Part shown: positions 45,450 through 54,686 of the stretch, one piece after another
How positions within the stretch are numbered: the stretch's first letter is position 1
How the letters are laid out: each line of letters starts with the position of its first letter
Source: an uncultured Phocaeicola sp.
GTDB taxonomy: Bacteria; Bacteroidota; Bacteroidia; Bacteroidales; Bacteroidaceae
NCBI GenBank assembly: GCA_944320815.1
Contig: CALUIZ010000013.1
Coordinates: 1-64,000 of the forward strand
DNA length: 64,000 nt
Direction of reading: 5' to 3'
The notes under the pieces: generated by a model
Told to the model about the DNA's origin: nothing
The model's database searches: none
The model's input: the letters and a program-made list of their open reading frames with translations, nothing else
Translations under genes and position numbers: made by a program

Positions 45450-45631
45450 ATGTCACTTATATCTTAAAAAATCTTCAGAACCACAATTTATCCGAAGAGC
45501 CTGCAAGTTATTTAAAAAGTCTCAGATATACAACTGCCTTCTGAAAACGACGGAACATTTCCTTATATCCCTGTCTAAGGACATGCATCTATAACAAAAA
45601 AGATATAAGGCTGTCCAAAAAAAATTATGCT

Positions 45632-45675
45632 ATCCTGTTTTTATGAGATACTTGCGCAAATCATAAAAACAGGAT
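45632..45675 (-). terminator. Perfect 15-bp inverted repeat, likely terminator of the sulfatase gene
   Basis: ATCCTGTTTTTATGA (45632-45646) is mirrored exactly by TCATAAAAACAGGAT (45661-45675) around a 14-nt loop, with a run of T on the minus strand shortly after (complement of 45618-45624). It lies 60 nt after the sulfatase stop. Flanking GGCTGTCC and GACAGTC sequences could alternatively mark the ends of a small non-autonomous element. Confidence 0.6.
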
Positions 45676-45736
45676 GACATGACAAAGCAGACTTTCATTC
45701 TGAGACAGTCATACGACTGCCCCCATCGGCTCCAGA

Positions 45737-47278
45737 CTATCTTCCGGAAACTTCCCTAAGCAATGCGGAAAGTTCTTCTACCTTTTCAGGATTCTGGTCA
45801 GCCACATCATTCTTTTCCGACGGATCTTTTTTCAAATCATACAGTTGGGGCTTGGGTGCATTGCCCAGTTCCGTCTTTGTCCATTTCTCTATCGCAGGCT
45901 TGTCGCTTGGCTCAAAGTACTTCCATCCGTCCTTGATGATAGCGAGTGTATTGTCAAGATTCTGTTCAACCACAAACTCACGGTCGGTCTGCTCCTCACC
46001 CAACAAAGCTTTCGCACGCGGACGGCTGTCAAAAGCAACTCCTTCCACCAAAGGCACACCAAGGATTTCAGCCATGGAAGCAAACACGTCAATCTGTGAG
46101 AAAAGTCCTTCCTGCAGACCATGGTTCTTGATGCGTGCAGGCCAACGTACGATGAACGGAATGCGTGTTCCCGCCTCATAAAGACTGTACTTTCCTCCGC
46201 GGTAAATGCCCATCGGAGTGTGTCCGTTCAGCATCTCGGCAGCCTGGTCCTGATAACCGTCGTCTATCACCGGACCGTTGTCGCTCGTAAAGATGAAGAG
46301 AGTGTTGTCTGCGATACCCAGGCTGTCAAGCGTATGCATGATTTCACCGATAGTCCAGTCGAGCTGAAGAATCACGTCACCGCGTGTACCCAGTCCGCTC
46401 TTTCCGGCAAAACGCGGATGCGGAATGCGCGGCACATGAACGTCCTGCGTACCCATATAAAGGAAGAAAGTGGTATCCGCCGATTCACAGATAAACTTCT
46501 TCGCCTTGTCGGTAATCACATCAGCGATTTCTTCATCATTCCACAACGCAGATTTTCCACCTGTCATCCATCCGATACGTGGAATGCCATTGATGATAGT
46601 GTTATTGTGCCCCTGGCTTGGCTTCAGTTTCACCAGCTCCGGATTCTCCTCACCGGTAGGCCAGTCGCCTACCTTATGGTCATAGCTGACCGTAATCGGG
46701 TCGGAAGGATCAAGACCTGCCACACGTCCGTTCTCTACAAACACACATGGCACCCGGTCTACAGTGGCAGGAATGACAAACTCATAATCAAAGCCTATAC
46801 TCTGAGTGTTCGGCTTGATAAGCCCGTTGAAGTCCGTTCCCCCTTCCGGGCCCAGTCCCAGATGCCATTTCCCGACCGCCGCAGTACGATATCCCGCTTC
46901 GTGGAACATATCGGCCAACGTGACACAAGCAGTGTCTATAATTAGCTCCGAATTGCCCGGAGCGATACCCGTATTCTCCTTTCTCCAAGGATAAGTGCCC
47001 GTCAGCATTCCGTAACGGGAAGGAGTGCTGGTAGCAGACGTTGCATATGCGTTTGTAAACTGAAGTCCCTGACTTGCAAGACTGTCAATGTTCGGAGTCG
47101 AAACCTTTGTCGCCCCATAACAGCTCAAATCACCGATTCCCAAATCATCCGAATAAATGAAAATGACATTCGGACGCTTCAGGTCGGCCACCGGTTCTTT
47201 CTGACTCTGTTGTCCGCAACCTGTAAGAGCCGCCAGACCGGACATGGCAGAAATGCCAAACAATAAATTCTTTCTCAT
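45737..47278 (-). CDS. Serine-type sulfatase (S1 family), lipoprotein
   Basis: A 513-residue sulfatase removing sulfate esters from glycans. The lipoprotein signal ends LAALTGC. Metal-site Asp pair lies in FIYSDDLGIGD. The formylglycine motif is Ser84-Thr-Pro-Ser-Arg in TSATSTPSRYGMLTG, needing an anSME-type maturase. KWHLGLG and FTSDNGPV add further active-site residues. The pattern GDLSCYGATKV with NIDSLASQG resembles the S1_15 subfamily, which includes the B. thetaiotaomicron chondroitin 6-O-sulfatase BT3333. The next gene upstream is a hybrid two-component regulator, the same neighbourhood as BT3333/BT3334. Specificity is inferred. Confidence 0.9.
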   Translation of the reverse strand: MRKNLLFGISAMSGLAALTGCGQQSQKEPVADLKRPNVIFIYSDDLGIGDLSCYGATKVSTPNIDSLASQGLQFTNAYATSATSTPSRYGMLTGTYPWRKENTGIAPGNSELIIDTACVTLADMFHEAGYRTAAVGKWHLGLGPEGGTDFNGLIKPNTQSIGFDYEFVIPATVDRVPCVFVENGRVAGLDPSDPITVSYDHKVGDWPTGEENPELVKLKPSQGHNNTIINGIPRIGWMTGGKSALWNDEEIADVITDKAKKFICESADTTFFLYMGTQDVHVPRIPHPRFAGKSGLGTRGDVILQLDWTIGEIMHTLDSLGIADNTLFIFTSDNGPVIDDGYQDQAAEMLNGHTPMGIYRGGKYSLYEAGTRIPFIVRWPARIKNHGLQEGLFSQIDVFASMAEILGVPLVEGVAFDSRPRAKALLGEEQTDREFVVEQNLDNTLAIIKDGWKYFEPSDKPAIEKWTKTELGNAPKPQLYDLKKDPSEKNDVADQNPEKVEELSALLREVSGR

Positions 47279-47302
47279 GGTAAATATATTTAATTAATAT
47301 GA

Positions 47303-50300
47303 TTATCCTTCTCCGTTCCTGTATGCCAGAGGAGTCACCTGATAGGCTTTCTTGAACACTTTGCTGAAATAACGTGATGAGCTGAACCCTGTATGGTCGG
47401 AAATCTGAGTTATATTCAGTTCCGGATTGTTTCTCAACAGACAGGCGGCCTTCTTCAGACGAAGCGTAATGAAGAAATCATTCGGAGTCTGCCCCGTAAT
47501 CGCCTTGATTTTCGCATACATGCGGGTACGCGACACGAGCATCCTCTGAGCCAGCATGTCAATGGTAAATGAAGAATCATCCAGATGTTCCTCGAATATG
47601 GCGATCACCTCGTCCAGAAACTCCTTGTCCAGCGGATTCGTAGCCAATACCGGAGTGTCGGCCAAAGGCTGCTTGGTGAAATACTCCTGAAGCTTGCGCC
47701 GGTTGTTGACCAGGTTGTTGCACCGGAATATCAGCAGACGCGAATCGAAAGGTTTGGTGATATAATCGTCCGCCCCGATTTTCAGGCTCTCCAGATTCTG
47801 CTCCATTTCTGTCCGTGCGGTCAAAAGTACCACAGGAATGTGGCACGTATCCAGATTCCCTTTCAGTTCCTTCACCAGTTCAATACCCGACATGCGCGGC
47901 ATCAGCACATCACTCAACACAATTTGAGGAGGATTCTCCTGGATCTTCTCCAACGCTTCCACTCCATCAGAGGCCACCGTCACATTATATAAAGTCTCGA
48001 AGAGTCCGGCAAGCATCTTGCGGATAGATTCATTGTCCTCCACTATCAGAATATGCGGGCGCGAGCCGTCAGTATTGGGTATGATTTCAGTCTGCAGCTC
48101 TTCCACTTGTTCAGGATTCAGACTGTATTTGGGCCCGTCCACCATAAGCTGACGGACTACGGCATGTTCGGGAGCCTTGATAATCTCGTCTTCCGCATAC
48201 AGCTGGCTGCCCAACGGAATCCACACGGTAAATTTCGCTCCTTTCCCCTCCTCACTTGCCACACAAATCTGCCCGTGGTGCAGTTCCACAATACCTTTTG
48301 TCAATGCCAGTCCTATTCCCGTGCCCGCATTGATTTCCGTATCCTCCGAACCCTGATAGAAACGGACGAATATCTTGTCGATGTCTTTCGCGGAAATGCC
48401 CGACCCGTTGTCCTCTACCGAGAACCATGCCTTGCCGTCGGATTCCCATATCCTCAACGCCACGCGTCCTTCCGCCGGAACATGCTTGATGGCGTTCGAA
48501 AACAGATTGTTGATGACCTTACGCATCTGCTGCCAGTCGAACCATACTTCTATATCCTCCTTTTCCGGTACGAACTCCAGATAAATCTTTCTGCTTTCGG
48601 CATAAGGCTGGAAAAGCAGATAAGTCTCGTTCAGAAACTCTACCAGATTCATCCGGCTTACTTTCAGCTTCATCTTCCCCTGTTCCTGCTTGCGGAAGTC
48701 GAGCAGTTCACTGATCAGCTCTTTAAGCTGGACACTGCTCTGATAAGCCAGCAGCACTTTCGAATAGACCGAAGGAAGAATCTGCGGCATCTGCATCAGG
48801 CTCTCCAACTGACCGACAATCAGCGTGAGCGGTGTGCGGAACTCATGCGAAATGCTGGTGAAGAAGCGGAGCTTGGTTTGATTCAGTTTCTCAATGTCCT
48901 CCAGATGACGCTGCTCATAAGCCAGCGACGCACGAAGCTTCACGCGAGTCTTGTAGGTATGCGTCAGATACCACACAATGCCCGCCACCAGAAGAATGTA
49001 CACCATGTAAGCCCACCAAGTAGCATAGAAAGGCGGATTGACCACAATCTTCATGGCAATGGGCTTGCTCAACGTGGCAGGGTTGGCCGAACGCACATGC
49101 AGCGTATAGACTCCGGGATTCAGGTTGGTATAGGTGATGACAGGCTGTTCTCTGACAGGAGTCCACCCGTCAGAGAACCCTTCAAGCATATATTCCATCT
49201 GTTCCCTGTTCTCAGGCACATGGTTGGAAGTCGAAAAGTAAAGGCTGAACATGTTCTGGTCGGATTCCAGTACAATCTCCGACGTATAGTTCAGGGCATC
49301 CGGCAACAGCCCCGTCCCGTCACCGGGAAAAACCTCCTTCCCGTTCACAATCAGCTTCGACCAGACCAACGTATAGGGCAACGGTTTATAATCGAGGCTT
49401 TCCAACGGAAACATGACCATTCCCGACATGCCTCCCAGAAATACATTCTTGTTCTTGGAAACGAACAATGCATTCTCATTGACCGCAGTCAGCGGAAAAC
49501 CATTCTCGGCTACATAGTTCCGCACCTTTTCCGTATCAAGGTCAAGGCGAGAGAATCCGCAGTTGGTGATCAGAAGAAGTTCCTTTCCATCATTCTCACA
49601 AATCTTGTAGATACAGTCGCCCGAAAGCCCGTTGCGCGCCGCATCGAAATTACGGAACTTTCCGGTAGCCTGGTCCAGACAATCCAGTCCGCTTCCCGAA
49701 GTGGCGAACCACATCCGGTTCTGATGGTCACAAAAAATACTGTTGATATTGCTGTTGCTCACTCCGGACTGCCCTTCGCGATAGGGATAATGCGTCAGCG
49801 CGCCCGTCCTGAAATCATAAGAGAATGCGCCTTCACCCGTCACTGCCATCCAGAGCATCCCCTTGCGGTCGAACTCCAGATCGGCCACCATACGGATTTT
49901 CCCGCCTTCCTCCTTGTCGCGGAAAAGCCGGCGGCATTTTCCCGTAACCTTTGAAAAAAGACAGACCCCATTCTGGGTGGCCACCACAAGACTGTCTCCA
50001 TACGGAAGGATGTCACGCACGATGTCAGAAGGGATGGAAGCATCATTCCCCTCCTCATGACGGTAAACGGTGAAGCGTCCGGCGCGGATATCAAGCCTGT
50101 TCAGTCCACCCAGATGAAGCCCCAGCCACATCCGGTCGGCATCCTCGTCATACCAGATAGCCTTCACGTTGTTGTGTGAGATGCCATTCGCCGATGAATC
50201 ATGCATATACCAGCGGAATCTGCCCGTCTTGGGGTCGAACACATCCAGCCCGCCCCCTTCCGTACAAATCCATATATTCCCTCGTTTGTCTTCCAGCATC

Positions 50301-51322
50301 TTCCCCACAATCGGACTGCTCAGTCCGTCGGCCTCGCTGTCCGATTCGCTGAACACGGTATAGATGGCATATTCAGGATTGAAGTAGTTCACTCCCCCAA
50401 AATATGTTCCTGTCCATATCGTGCCCTGAGCGTCTTTTGTCATGCACCATACCGACTTGTGTGAAAGTCCGTAAGGCTCGCTTCCCGCATGATAATGGAC
50501 GGAAATGCCCGAAACCGGGTCCAGACAGTCAAGCCCTTCGGCCGTCCCTATCCATACATTCCCTTCATTGTCTTCGCAGAAGCAGCGCACGAAATCGGAA
50601 GAGAGCGAATCCCGTCCGGCCCGCAGATTGGCCCACCCCTTTCCCGGAAGTTTGCGGTAAACACCGTTCTCCCAAGTCCCTATCCAGAGCTGTTTCCTGC
50701 TGTCTTCAAATATGCTTGAAATTTGTCCGCTCCTGATTTCATGGGAAAGCTCTTCTTCAGGGGACAGACGGAAAAGTCCATGACGCTCCGTCCCCATCCA
50801 CAGGTTTCCGGCGGTGTCAAAGCGCAGCACGGTCAGACGTTCATGCCCCGACGGCAGCGTATAGACCGGAAGCATACCGTCTCCGCCGTAACGGAACAGT
50901 CTCCCGTCACATCCCACATACAACTGCCCGCCGTGATACAGCATTGCAGATACCTGTCCATGGTAAAGCACGGAAAACTTTCCCGTACGCATGTCAAGAC
51001 ATGCCAGCCCGTCCACGCAGAGCAGATAAAGATGTCCTTTCCCGTCGCCCGTCACTTTGAGCACCTGATTCGAGAACAGGCTGTTCGGATTGTTCTTTTC
51101 CATCCGATAAACCTTGATGGAGTTTCCATCGTAACAATTCAGCCCCTCCCGTGTGCCGATCCAGACCAGTCCGTTCTCATCGACATAGATGTCATTGACA
51201 GACACCTGCGAAAGGCCGTCATCGGTAGAGATACGATGGAAGGTCACGTCATGCGCCTTTGCCTCCACGGACGCTGCCGCCCAGAGGAAAAAAAACAATA
51301 GAATATGAAAGAGTGTGTTCAT
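47303..51322 (-). CDS. Hybrid two-component system regulator (HTCS)
   Basis: A 1339-residue one-protein sensor-regulator; the ATG at 51322 gives a signal peptide (HILLFFFLWAAASVEAKA), while a longer frame would need TTG. Two propellers made of Reg_prop repeats (GLVWIGTREGLNCYD; GNIWICTEGGGLDVF) and a Y_Y_Y domain form the periplasmic sensor. After a membrane helix come HisKA with His826 in SISHEFRTP, an ATPase domain (NNLFSNAIKH, DNGSGI, GTGIGLAL), a receiver with Asp1138 in VLSDVLMP, and an AraC DNA-binding domain (GFSSSRYFSKVFKK). All signalling residues are present. It lies between the sulfatase and a divergent GH88 gene, so it likely controls both sides; the related BT3334 responds to chondroitin disaccharides. 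Confidence 0.94.
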   Translation of the reverse strand: MNTLFHILLFFFLWAAASVEAKAHDVTFHRISTDDGLSQVSVNDIYVDENGLVWIGTREGLNCYDGNSIKVYRMEKNNPNSLFSNQVLKVTGDGKGHLYLLCVDGLACLDMRTGKFSVLYHGQVSAMLYHGGQLYVGCDGRLFRYGGDGMLPVYTLPSGHERLTVLRFDTAGNLWMGTERHGLFRLSPEEELSHEIRSGQISSIFEDSRKQLWIGTWENGVYRKLPGKGWANLRAGRDSLSSDFVRCFCEDNEGNVWIGTAEGLDCLDPVSGISVHYHAGSEPYGLSHKSVWCMTKDAQGTIWTGTYFGGVNYFNPEYAIYTVFSESDSEADGLSSPIVGKMLEDKRGNIWICTEGGGLDVFDPKTGRFRWYMHDSSANGISHNNVKAIWYDEDADRMWLGLHLGGLNRLDIRAGRFTVYRHEEGNDASIPSDIVRDILPYGDSLVVATQNGVCLFSKVTGKCRRLFRDKEEGGKIRMVADLEFDRKGMLWMAVTGEGAFSYDFRTGALTHYPYREGQSGVSNSNINSIFCDHQNRMWFATSGSGLDCLDQATGKFRNFDAARNGLSGDCIYKICENDGKELLLITNCGFSRLDLDTEKVRNYVAENGFPLTAVNENALFVSKNKNVFLGGMSGMVMFPLESLDYKPLPYTLVWSKLIVNGKEVFPGDGTGLLPDALNYTSEIVLESDQNMFSLYFSTSNHVPENREQMEYMLEGFSDGWTPVREQPVITYTNLNPGVYTLHVRSANPATLSKPIAMKIVVNPPFYATWWAYMVYILLVAGIVWYLTHTYKTRVKLRASLAYEQRHLEDIEKLNQTKLRFFTSISHEFRTPLTLIVGQLESLMQMPQILPSVYSKVLLAYQSSVQLKELISELLDFRKQEQGKMKLKVSRMNLVEFLNETYLLFQPYAESRKIYLEFVPEKEDIEVWFDWQQMRKVINNLFSNAIKHVPAEGRVALRIWESDGKAWFSVEDNGSGISAKDIDKIFVRFYQGSEDTEINAGTGIGLALTKGIVELHHGQICVASEEGKGAKFTVWIPLGSQLYAEDEIIKAPEHAVVRQLMVDGPKYSLNPEQVEELQTEIIPNTDGSRPHILIVEDNESIRKMLAGLFETLYNVTVASDGVEALEKIQENPPQIVLSDVLMPRMSGIELVKELKGNLDTCHIPVVLLTARTEMEQNLESLKIGADDYITKPFDSRLLIFRCNNLVNNRRKLQEYFTKQPLADTPVLATNPLDKEFLDEVIAIFEEHLDDSSFTIDMLAQRMLVSRTRMYAKIKAITGQTPNDFFITLRLKKAACLLRNNPELNITQISDHTGFSSSRYFSKVFKKAYQVTPLAYRNGEG

Positions 51323-51527
51323 CGTCAGGACGCTGTCTGTTTTTGTTATGCAATGATGCGAAGATAAAGAAAAAAATGACACTATCCAAATCAAAAACAA
51401 CAGGCTGTTCTTGCCCAAACAAAAGGTTGTTCCGACAAGAACAAGCCGGTATTTCCACCGCCCCCAGAAGCAGCGTCACTCCGGTTCCTGTTCTGGAAAT
51501 TCATTCCTCCCGAAGCGTAAATTCTCT

Positions 51528-51559
51528 CTTGCACGGTTCAAAAGTTTTTCATATCTTTG
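51528..51559 (+). promoter_or_regulatory. Predicted promoter of the GH88-sulfatase operon
   Basis: CTTG (51528-51531) and TATCTTTG (51552-51559), spaced by 20 nt, fit the Bacteroides consensus. A second TATCTTTG (51663-51670) closer to the start has no clear -33 partner. Confidence 0.45.
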
Positions 51560-51709
51560 GGAACGCATCAAAAAACATCACCGGACATGAGAATACAACC
51601 GAAAAACACATAAATGCCTTTTTTATGGACAATTTTATCCTACATTCTTCCATAAATAGACCTATCTTTGACCAAAACCCGATTTTATTAATCCCAAATT
51701 AAATACCTT

Positions 51710-52957
51710 ATGAAGATCAAGAAACATTTAGGAATCGTTACGCTGGCAACTCTCGCGCTTGCGGCTTGCCAGCCGAAACAGGAGGCGAAACCTGACTTCC
51801 TGACCGAAGAGATCAACAACATCGTGGCACAGCACACGCTCCAGACAGACATCATCGAAAAAAGCGGGAAATGCCTGAACCCGCGTACGCTCGACACACT
51901 GGGAAATATCGTCTATGTCCCCATCGACGACTGGACCAGCGGTTTCTTCCCCGGAAGCATGTGGCTTGACTATGACCTCACCAAAGATGAAAAATGGAAA
52001 AATCTGGCCGAAAAATATACCGAAGCACTCGACTCCGTGAAGTATCTGAAATGGCATCACGACGTGGGCTTCATGATAGGATGCAGTTACCTGACGGGAT
52101 ACCGCCTGTGCGGGCAGCCTGAATATAAGGACGTGATTGTCGAAGCCGCCAAGTCGCTCTCCACCCGCTTCCGTCCGGGAGCAGGAGTAATCCAGTCGTG
52201 GGATGCCGACAGAGGATGGCAGGGCAAACGCGGATGGGAATGCCCGGTCATCATCGACAACATGATGAATCTGGAACTGTTGTTCGAGGCTACACGGCTG
52301 TCGGGCGACTCTACATTCCACAAGATTGCCGTTTCGCACGCTGACCAGACGATGAAGAACCATTTCCGTCCGGACAACAGCTGTTACCACGTGGTTGACT
52401 ATGCACTGAAGGACGGCAAGGTAAGAAGCCGCCAAACGGCACAGGGGTACGCGCACGAGTCTGCATGGGCACGCGGCCAGGCATGGGCCATCTATGGTTT
52501 CACTACATGCTACCGCTATACGCAGGACCCGCGCTATCTTGACCAGGCAGAAAAGACACTCAACTTCTATCTGAATGATGAGAACCTGCCGAAGGACTTG
52601 ATTCCGTATTGGGATTTCGACGCTCCGAAGATTCCGAACGAGCCGAGAGACGTTTCTGCAGCCGCTTGTATCGCTTCCGCACTATATGAAATGGACGGAT
52701 ATTGCCAAGGAAAGAGCTACAAGGCACTGGCTGACACGATCGTCACTCATCTGGCCGGACCGGACTACAAGGCTAAAGTGGGTGAAAACGGGAATTTCAT
52801 CCTGATGCATTCTGTAGGAAGCATCCCGCACGGACAGGAAATCGACGTGCCGCTGAACTATGCCGACTATTATTACGAAGAAGCGTTGATCCGCAAGAGA
52901 AACCTCGAAAACGGACAGCCGTTCTCTTTCGTGACTGAAAAGGATTCTATCCAATAA
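51710..52957 (+). CDS. GH88 unsaturated glucuronyl hydrolase, lipoprotein
   Basis: A 415-residue enzyme that hydrolyses the unsaturated uronic acid from oligosaccharides made by polysaccharide lyases, by hydration of the double bond. The lipoprotein signal ends LALAAC. The alpha/alpha-barrel shows WTSGFFPGSMWL, the Asp in HHDVGFM and the catalytic Asp in VIIDNMMNLELL, AHESAWARGQAWAIYGF and the C-terminal NYADYYYEEAL. It resembles BT3348, the chondroitin/hyaluronan GH88, and is followed by a sulfatase as in that locus. It diverges from the HTCS gene and is probably its target. Confidence 0.93.
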   Translation: MKIKKHLGIVTLATLALAACQPKQEAKPDFLTEEINNIVAQHTLQTDIIEKSGKCLNPRTLDTLGNIVYVPIDDWTSGFFPGSMWLDYDLTKDEKWKNLAEKYTEALDSVKYLKWHHDVGFMIGCSYLTGYRLCGQPEYKDVIVEAAKSLSTRFRPGAGVIQSWDADRGWQGKRGWECPVIIDNMMNLELLFEATRLSGDSTFHKIAVSHADQTMKNHFRPDNSCYHVVDYALKDGKVRSRQTAQGYAHESAWARGQAWAIYGFTTCYRYTQDPRYLDQAEKTLNFYLNDENLPKDLIPYWDFDAPKIPNEPRDVSAAACIASALYEMDGYCQGKSYKALADTIVTHLAGPDYKAKVGENGNFILMHSVGSIPHGQEIDVPLNYADYYYEEALIRKRNLENGQPFSFVTEKDSIQ

Positions 52958-52972
52958 TATTTCCAACCGGAT

Positions 52973-53025
52973 ACAGAGACACAGGGACACAGGGCTTTCT
53001 ATTCTCTGTGACTCTGTGTCTTTGT
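52973..53025. repeat. Repetitive-type hairpin between GH88 and sulfatase
   Basis: ACAGAGACACAGGGACACAG pairs with CTCTGTGACTCTGTGTCTTTGT (imperfect, about three mismatches). Same sequence style as the hairpin after fabG at 29563. It may reduce read-through between the two genes. Confidence 0.6.
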
Positions 53026-53045
53026 TTTCCTATTAAAACGAATAA

Positions 53046-54599
53046 ATGACCATGAAACATTTGTCTTATACATTGCTGGGCGGAGCCGGACTGCTTGCGC
53101 TGGCAGGATGCGGAAGTTCACAGGAAACAGTGGAACAGACGCAGCCCAATGTAATCTATGTATTCCCCGACCAGTTCCGGAACATGGCGATGGGTTTCTG
53201 GGGAGAACCGGGATTTAAGGAACATGTGCGTTTCGTGAACGACCCCGTACACACACCCAATATCAACAAGTTCGCGAAAGAGTCGCTGGTACTTTCGTCG
53301 GCCATAAGCAACTGCCCTCTGAGCAGCCCTCACCGCGGCTCCCTGCTCACGGGCATGTATCCCAACAAGAGCGGAATTCCCTTAAACTGTAATTCTGACC
53401 GTCCCATCAGTTCACTCCGCACGGATGTGGAATGCGTGAGCGACGTGTTCAGCAAAAACGGATACGACTGTGCCTACTTCGGAAAGCTTCATGCGGAGTT
53501 CCCTACCCCCAATGACCCAGCCAATCCGGGACACTATGTGGAAGACCGGGATCCGGCATGGGATGCGTACACACCGAAGGAACGCCGCCATGGATTCAAC
53601 TACTGGTATTCTTACGGAACGTTCGACGTGCACAAGAATCCCCATTACTGGGACACGGAAGGCAAACGGCATGACCCGAAGGAATGGTCGCCCCTGCACG
53701 AGGCCAAACAAGTGATTTCTTATCTGAAGAACGAAAATGGCCAGCGCGACGAAAAGAAACCGTTCTTCATCATGGTAGGCATGAATCCGCCGCACAGTCC
53801 TTACCGCACGCTCGATGACTGCATGGAAGAGGATTTCAATCTCTACAAGGACAAACCGATTGACAGTCTGCTGGTACGTCCCAATGCCGACCGGAAACGT
53901 GAAAAGGCGGCTTCCGCCCCTTATTATTTCGCTTCGGTGACGGGTGTGGACCGTGCATTCGGTCAGATTCTTGACTGCCTGAAAGAACTGGAACTTGACA
54001 AGAACACGATTGTGGTGTTCGCTTCCGACCACGGAGAAACCATGTGCAGCCAGTTTACGGACGACCCGAAAAATTCTCCGTATGCCGAATCCATGAACGT
54101 CCCGTTCATCGTGCGTTATCCGGGACATATCCGTCCGCATGTGGACAATCTGATGCTTTCATCCCCCGACATCATGCCTACCCTGCTGGGACTCTGCAAA
54201 CTTGACAAGGATATTCCTGCCACCGTTCAGGGCAGCAACTATGCTCCGTTGTTCTACGAAGACTCCACAAGTGTTATCGCACGCCCAACCGGTGCACTCT
54301 ATATCCAGAACATCGACGGAGAAAAAGACAAGGACGGAAAAGTGATTTCTTATTTCCCGAAATCAAGGGGTATCAAAACGGCACACTACACGCTGGCTCT
54401 CTATATCGACAAGGACAAGAAGCTGGAACGCACGCTGCTCTTCGACGACGTGAACGACCCGTATCAGTTGAACAACCTTTCACTGGAGGAACATCCGGAG
54501 ATTGTAAAGGAACTTTACCGCGAAATGGCACAGCAACTGAAAGACATCGAAGACCCGTGGTATAACGAAAAGATTCTTGCGGACATGCTTCCTTATTGA
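53046..54599 (+). CDS. Serine-type sulfatase, second of the cluster, lipoprotein
   Basis: A 517-residue S1-family sulfatase with lipoprotein signal GLLALAGC. The motif S-x-P-x-R is Ser93-Ser-Pro-His-Arg in PLSSPHRGSLLTGMY. The metal-site VFPDQFR and VFASDHGETM, and FGKLHAEF, supply other active-site residues. It differs clearly from the first sulfatase and resembles the type found beside GH88 in B. thetaiotaomicron (BT3349, a GalNAc-4-O-sulfatase). Start could also be two codons later (ATG 53052). It follows GH88 on the same strand. Confidence 0.9.
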   Translation: MTMKHLSYTLLGGAGLLALAGCGSSQETVEQTQPNVIYVFPDQFRNMAMGFWGEPGFKEHVRFVNDPVHTPNINKFAKESLVLSSAISNCPLSSPHRGSLLTGMYPNKSGIPLNCNSDRPISSLRTDVECVSDVFSKNGYDCAYFGKLHAEFPTPNDPANPGHYVEDRDPAWDAYTPKERRHGFNYWYSYGTFDVHKNPHYWDTEGKRHDPKEWSPLHEAKQVISYLKNENGQRDEKKPFFIMVGMNPPHSPYRTLDDCMEEDFNLYKDKPIDSLLVRPNADRKREKAASAPYYFASVTGVDRAFGQILDCLKELELDKNTIVVFASDHGETMCSQFTDDPKNSPYAESMNVPFIVRYPGHIRPHVDNLMLSSPDIMPTLLGLCKLDKDIPATVQGSNYAPLFYEDSTSVIARPTGALYIQNIDGEKDKDGKVISYFPKSRGIKTAHYTLALYIDKDKKLERTLLFDDVNDPYQLNNLSLEEHPEIVKELYREMAQQLKDIEDPWYNEKILADMLPY

Positions 54600-54630
54600 T
54601 TCTTGTACCGCTCAATCTGGACATACATAA

Positions 54631-54668
54631 AAAAGGCCGGTTCCGCACAAACAGAACCGGCTTTTTTT
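54631..54668 (+). terminator. Rho-independent terminator after the sulfatase gene
   Basis: GGCCGGTTC pairs with GAACCGGC, followed by TTTTTTT; an upstream A run makes it bidirectional, also ending the minus-strand gene at 54687. Confidence 0.92.
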
Positions 54669-54686
54669 ATGCTTGACGCTGAATTG

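Noticed and set aside
48053..49954. 633-codon open frame opposite the HTCS gene
   Set aside because: Antisense to propeller and kinase coding sequence with all motifs intact; no recognisable domain in the translation.
51323..51418. Longer start (TTG 51418) for the HTCS gene
   Set aside because: ATG 51322 begins a clean signal peptide; the extension has no counterpart in the family as I know it.
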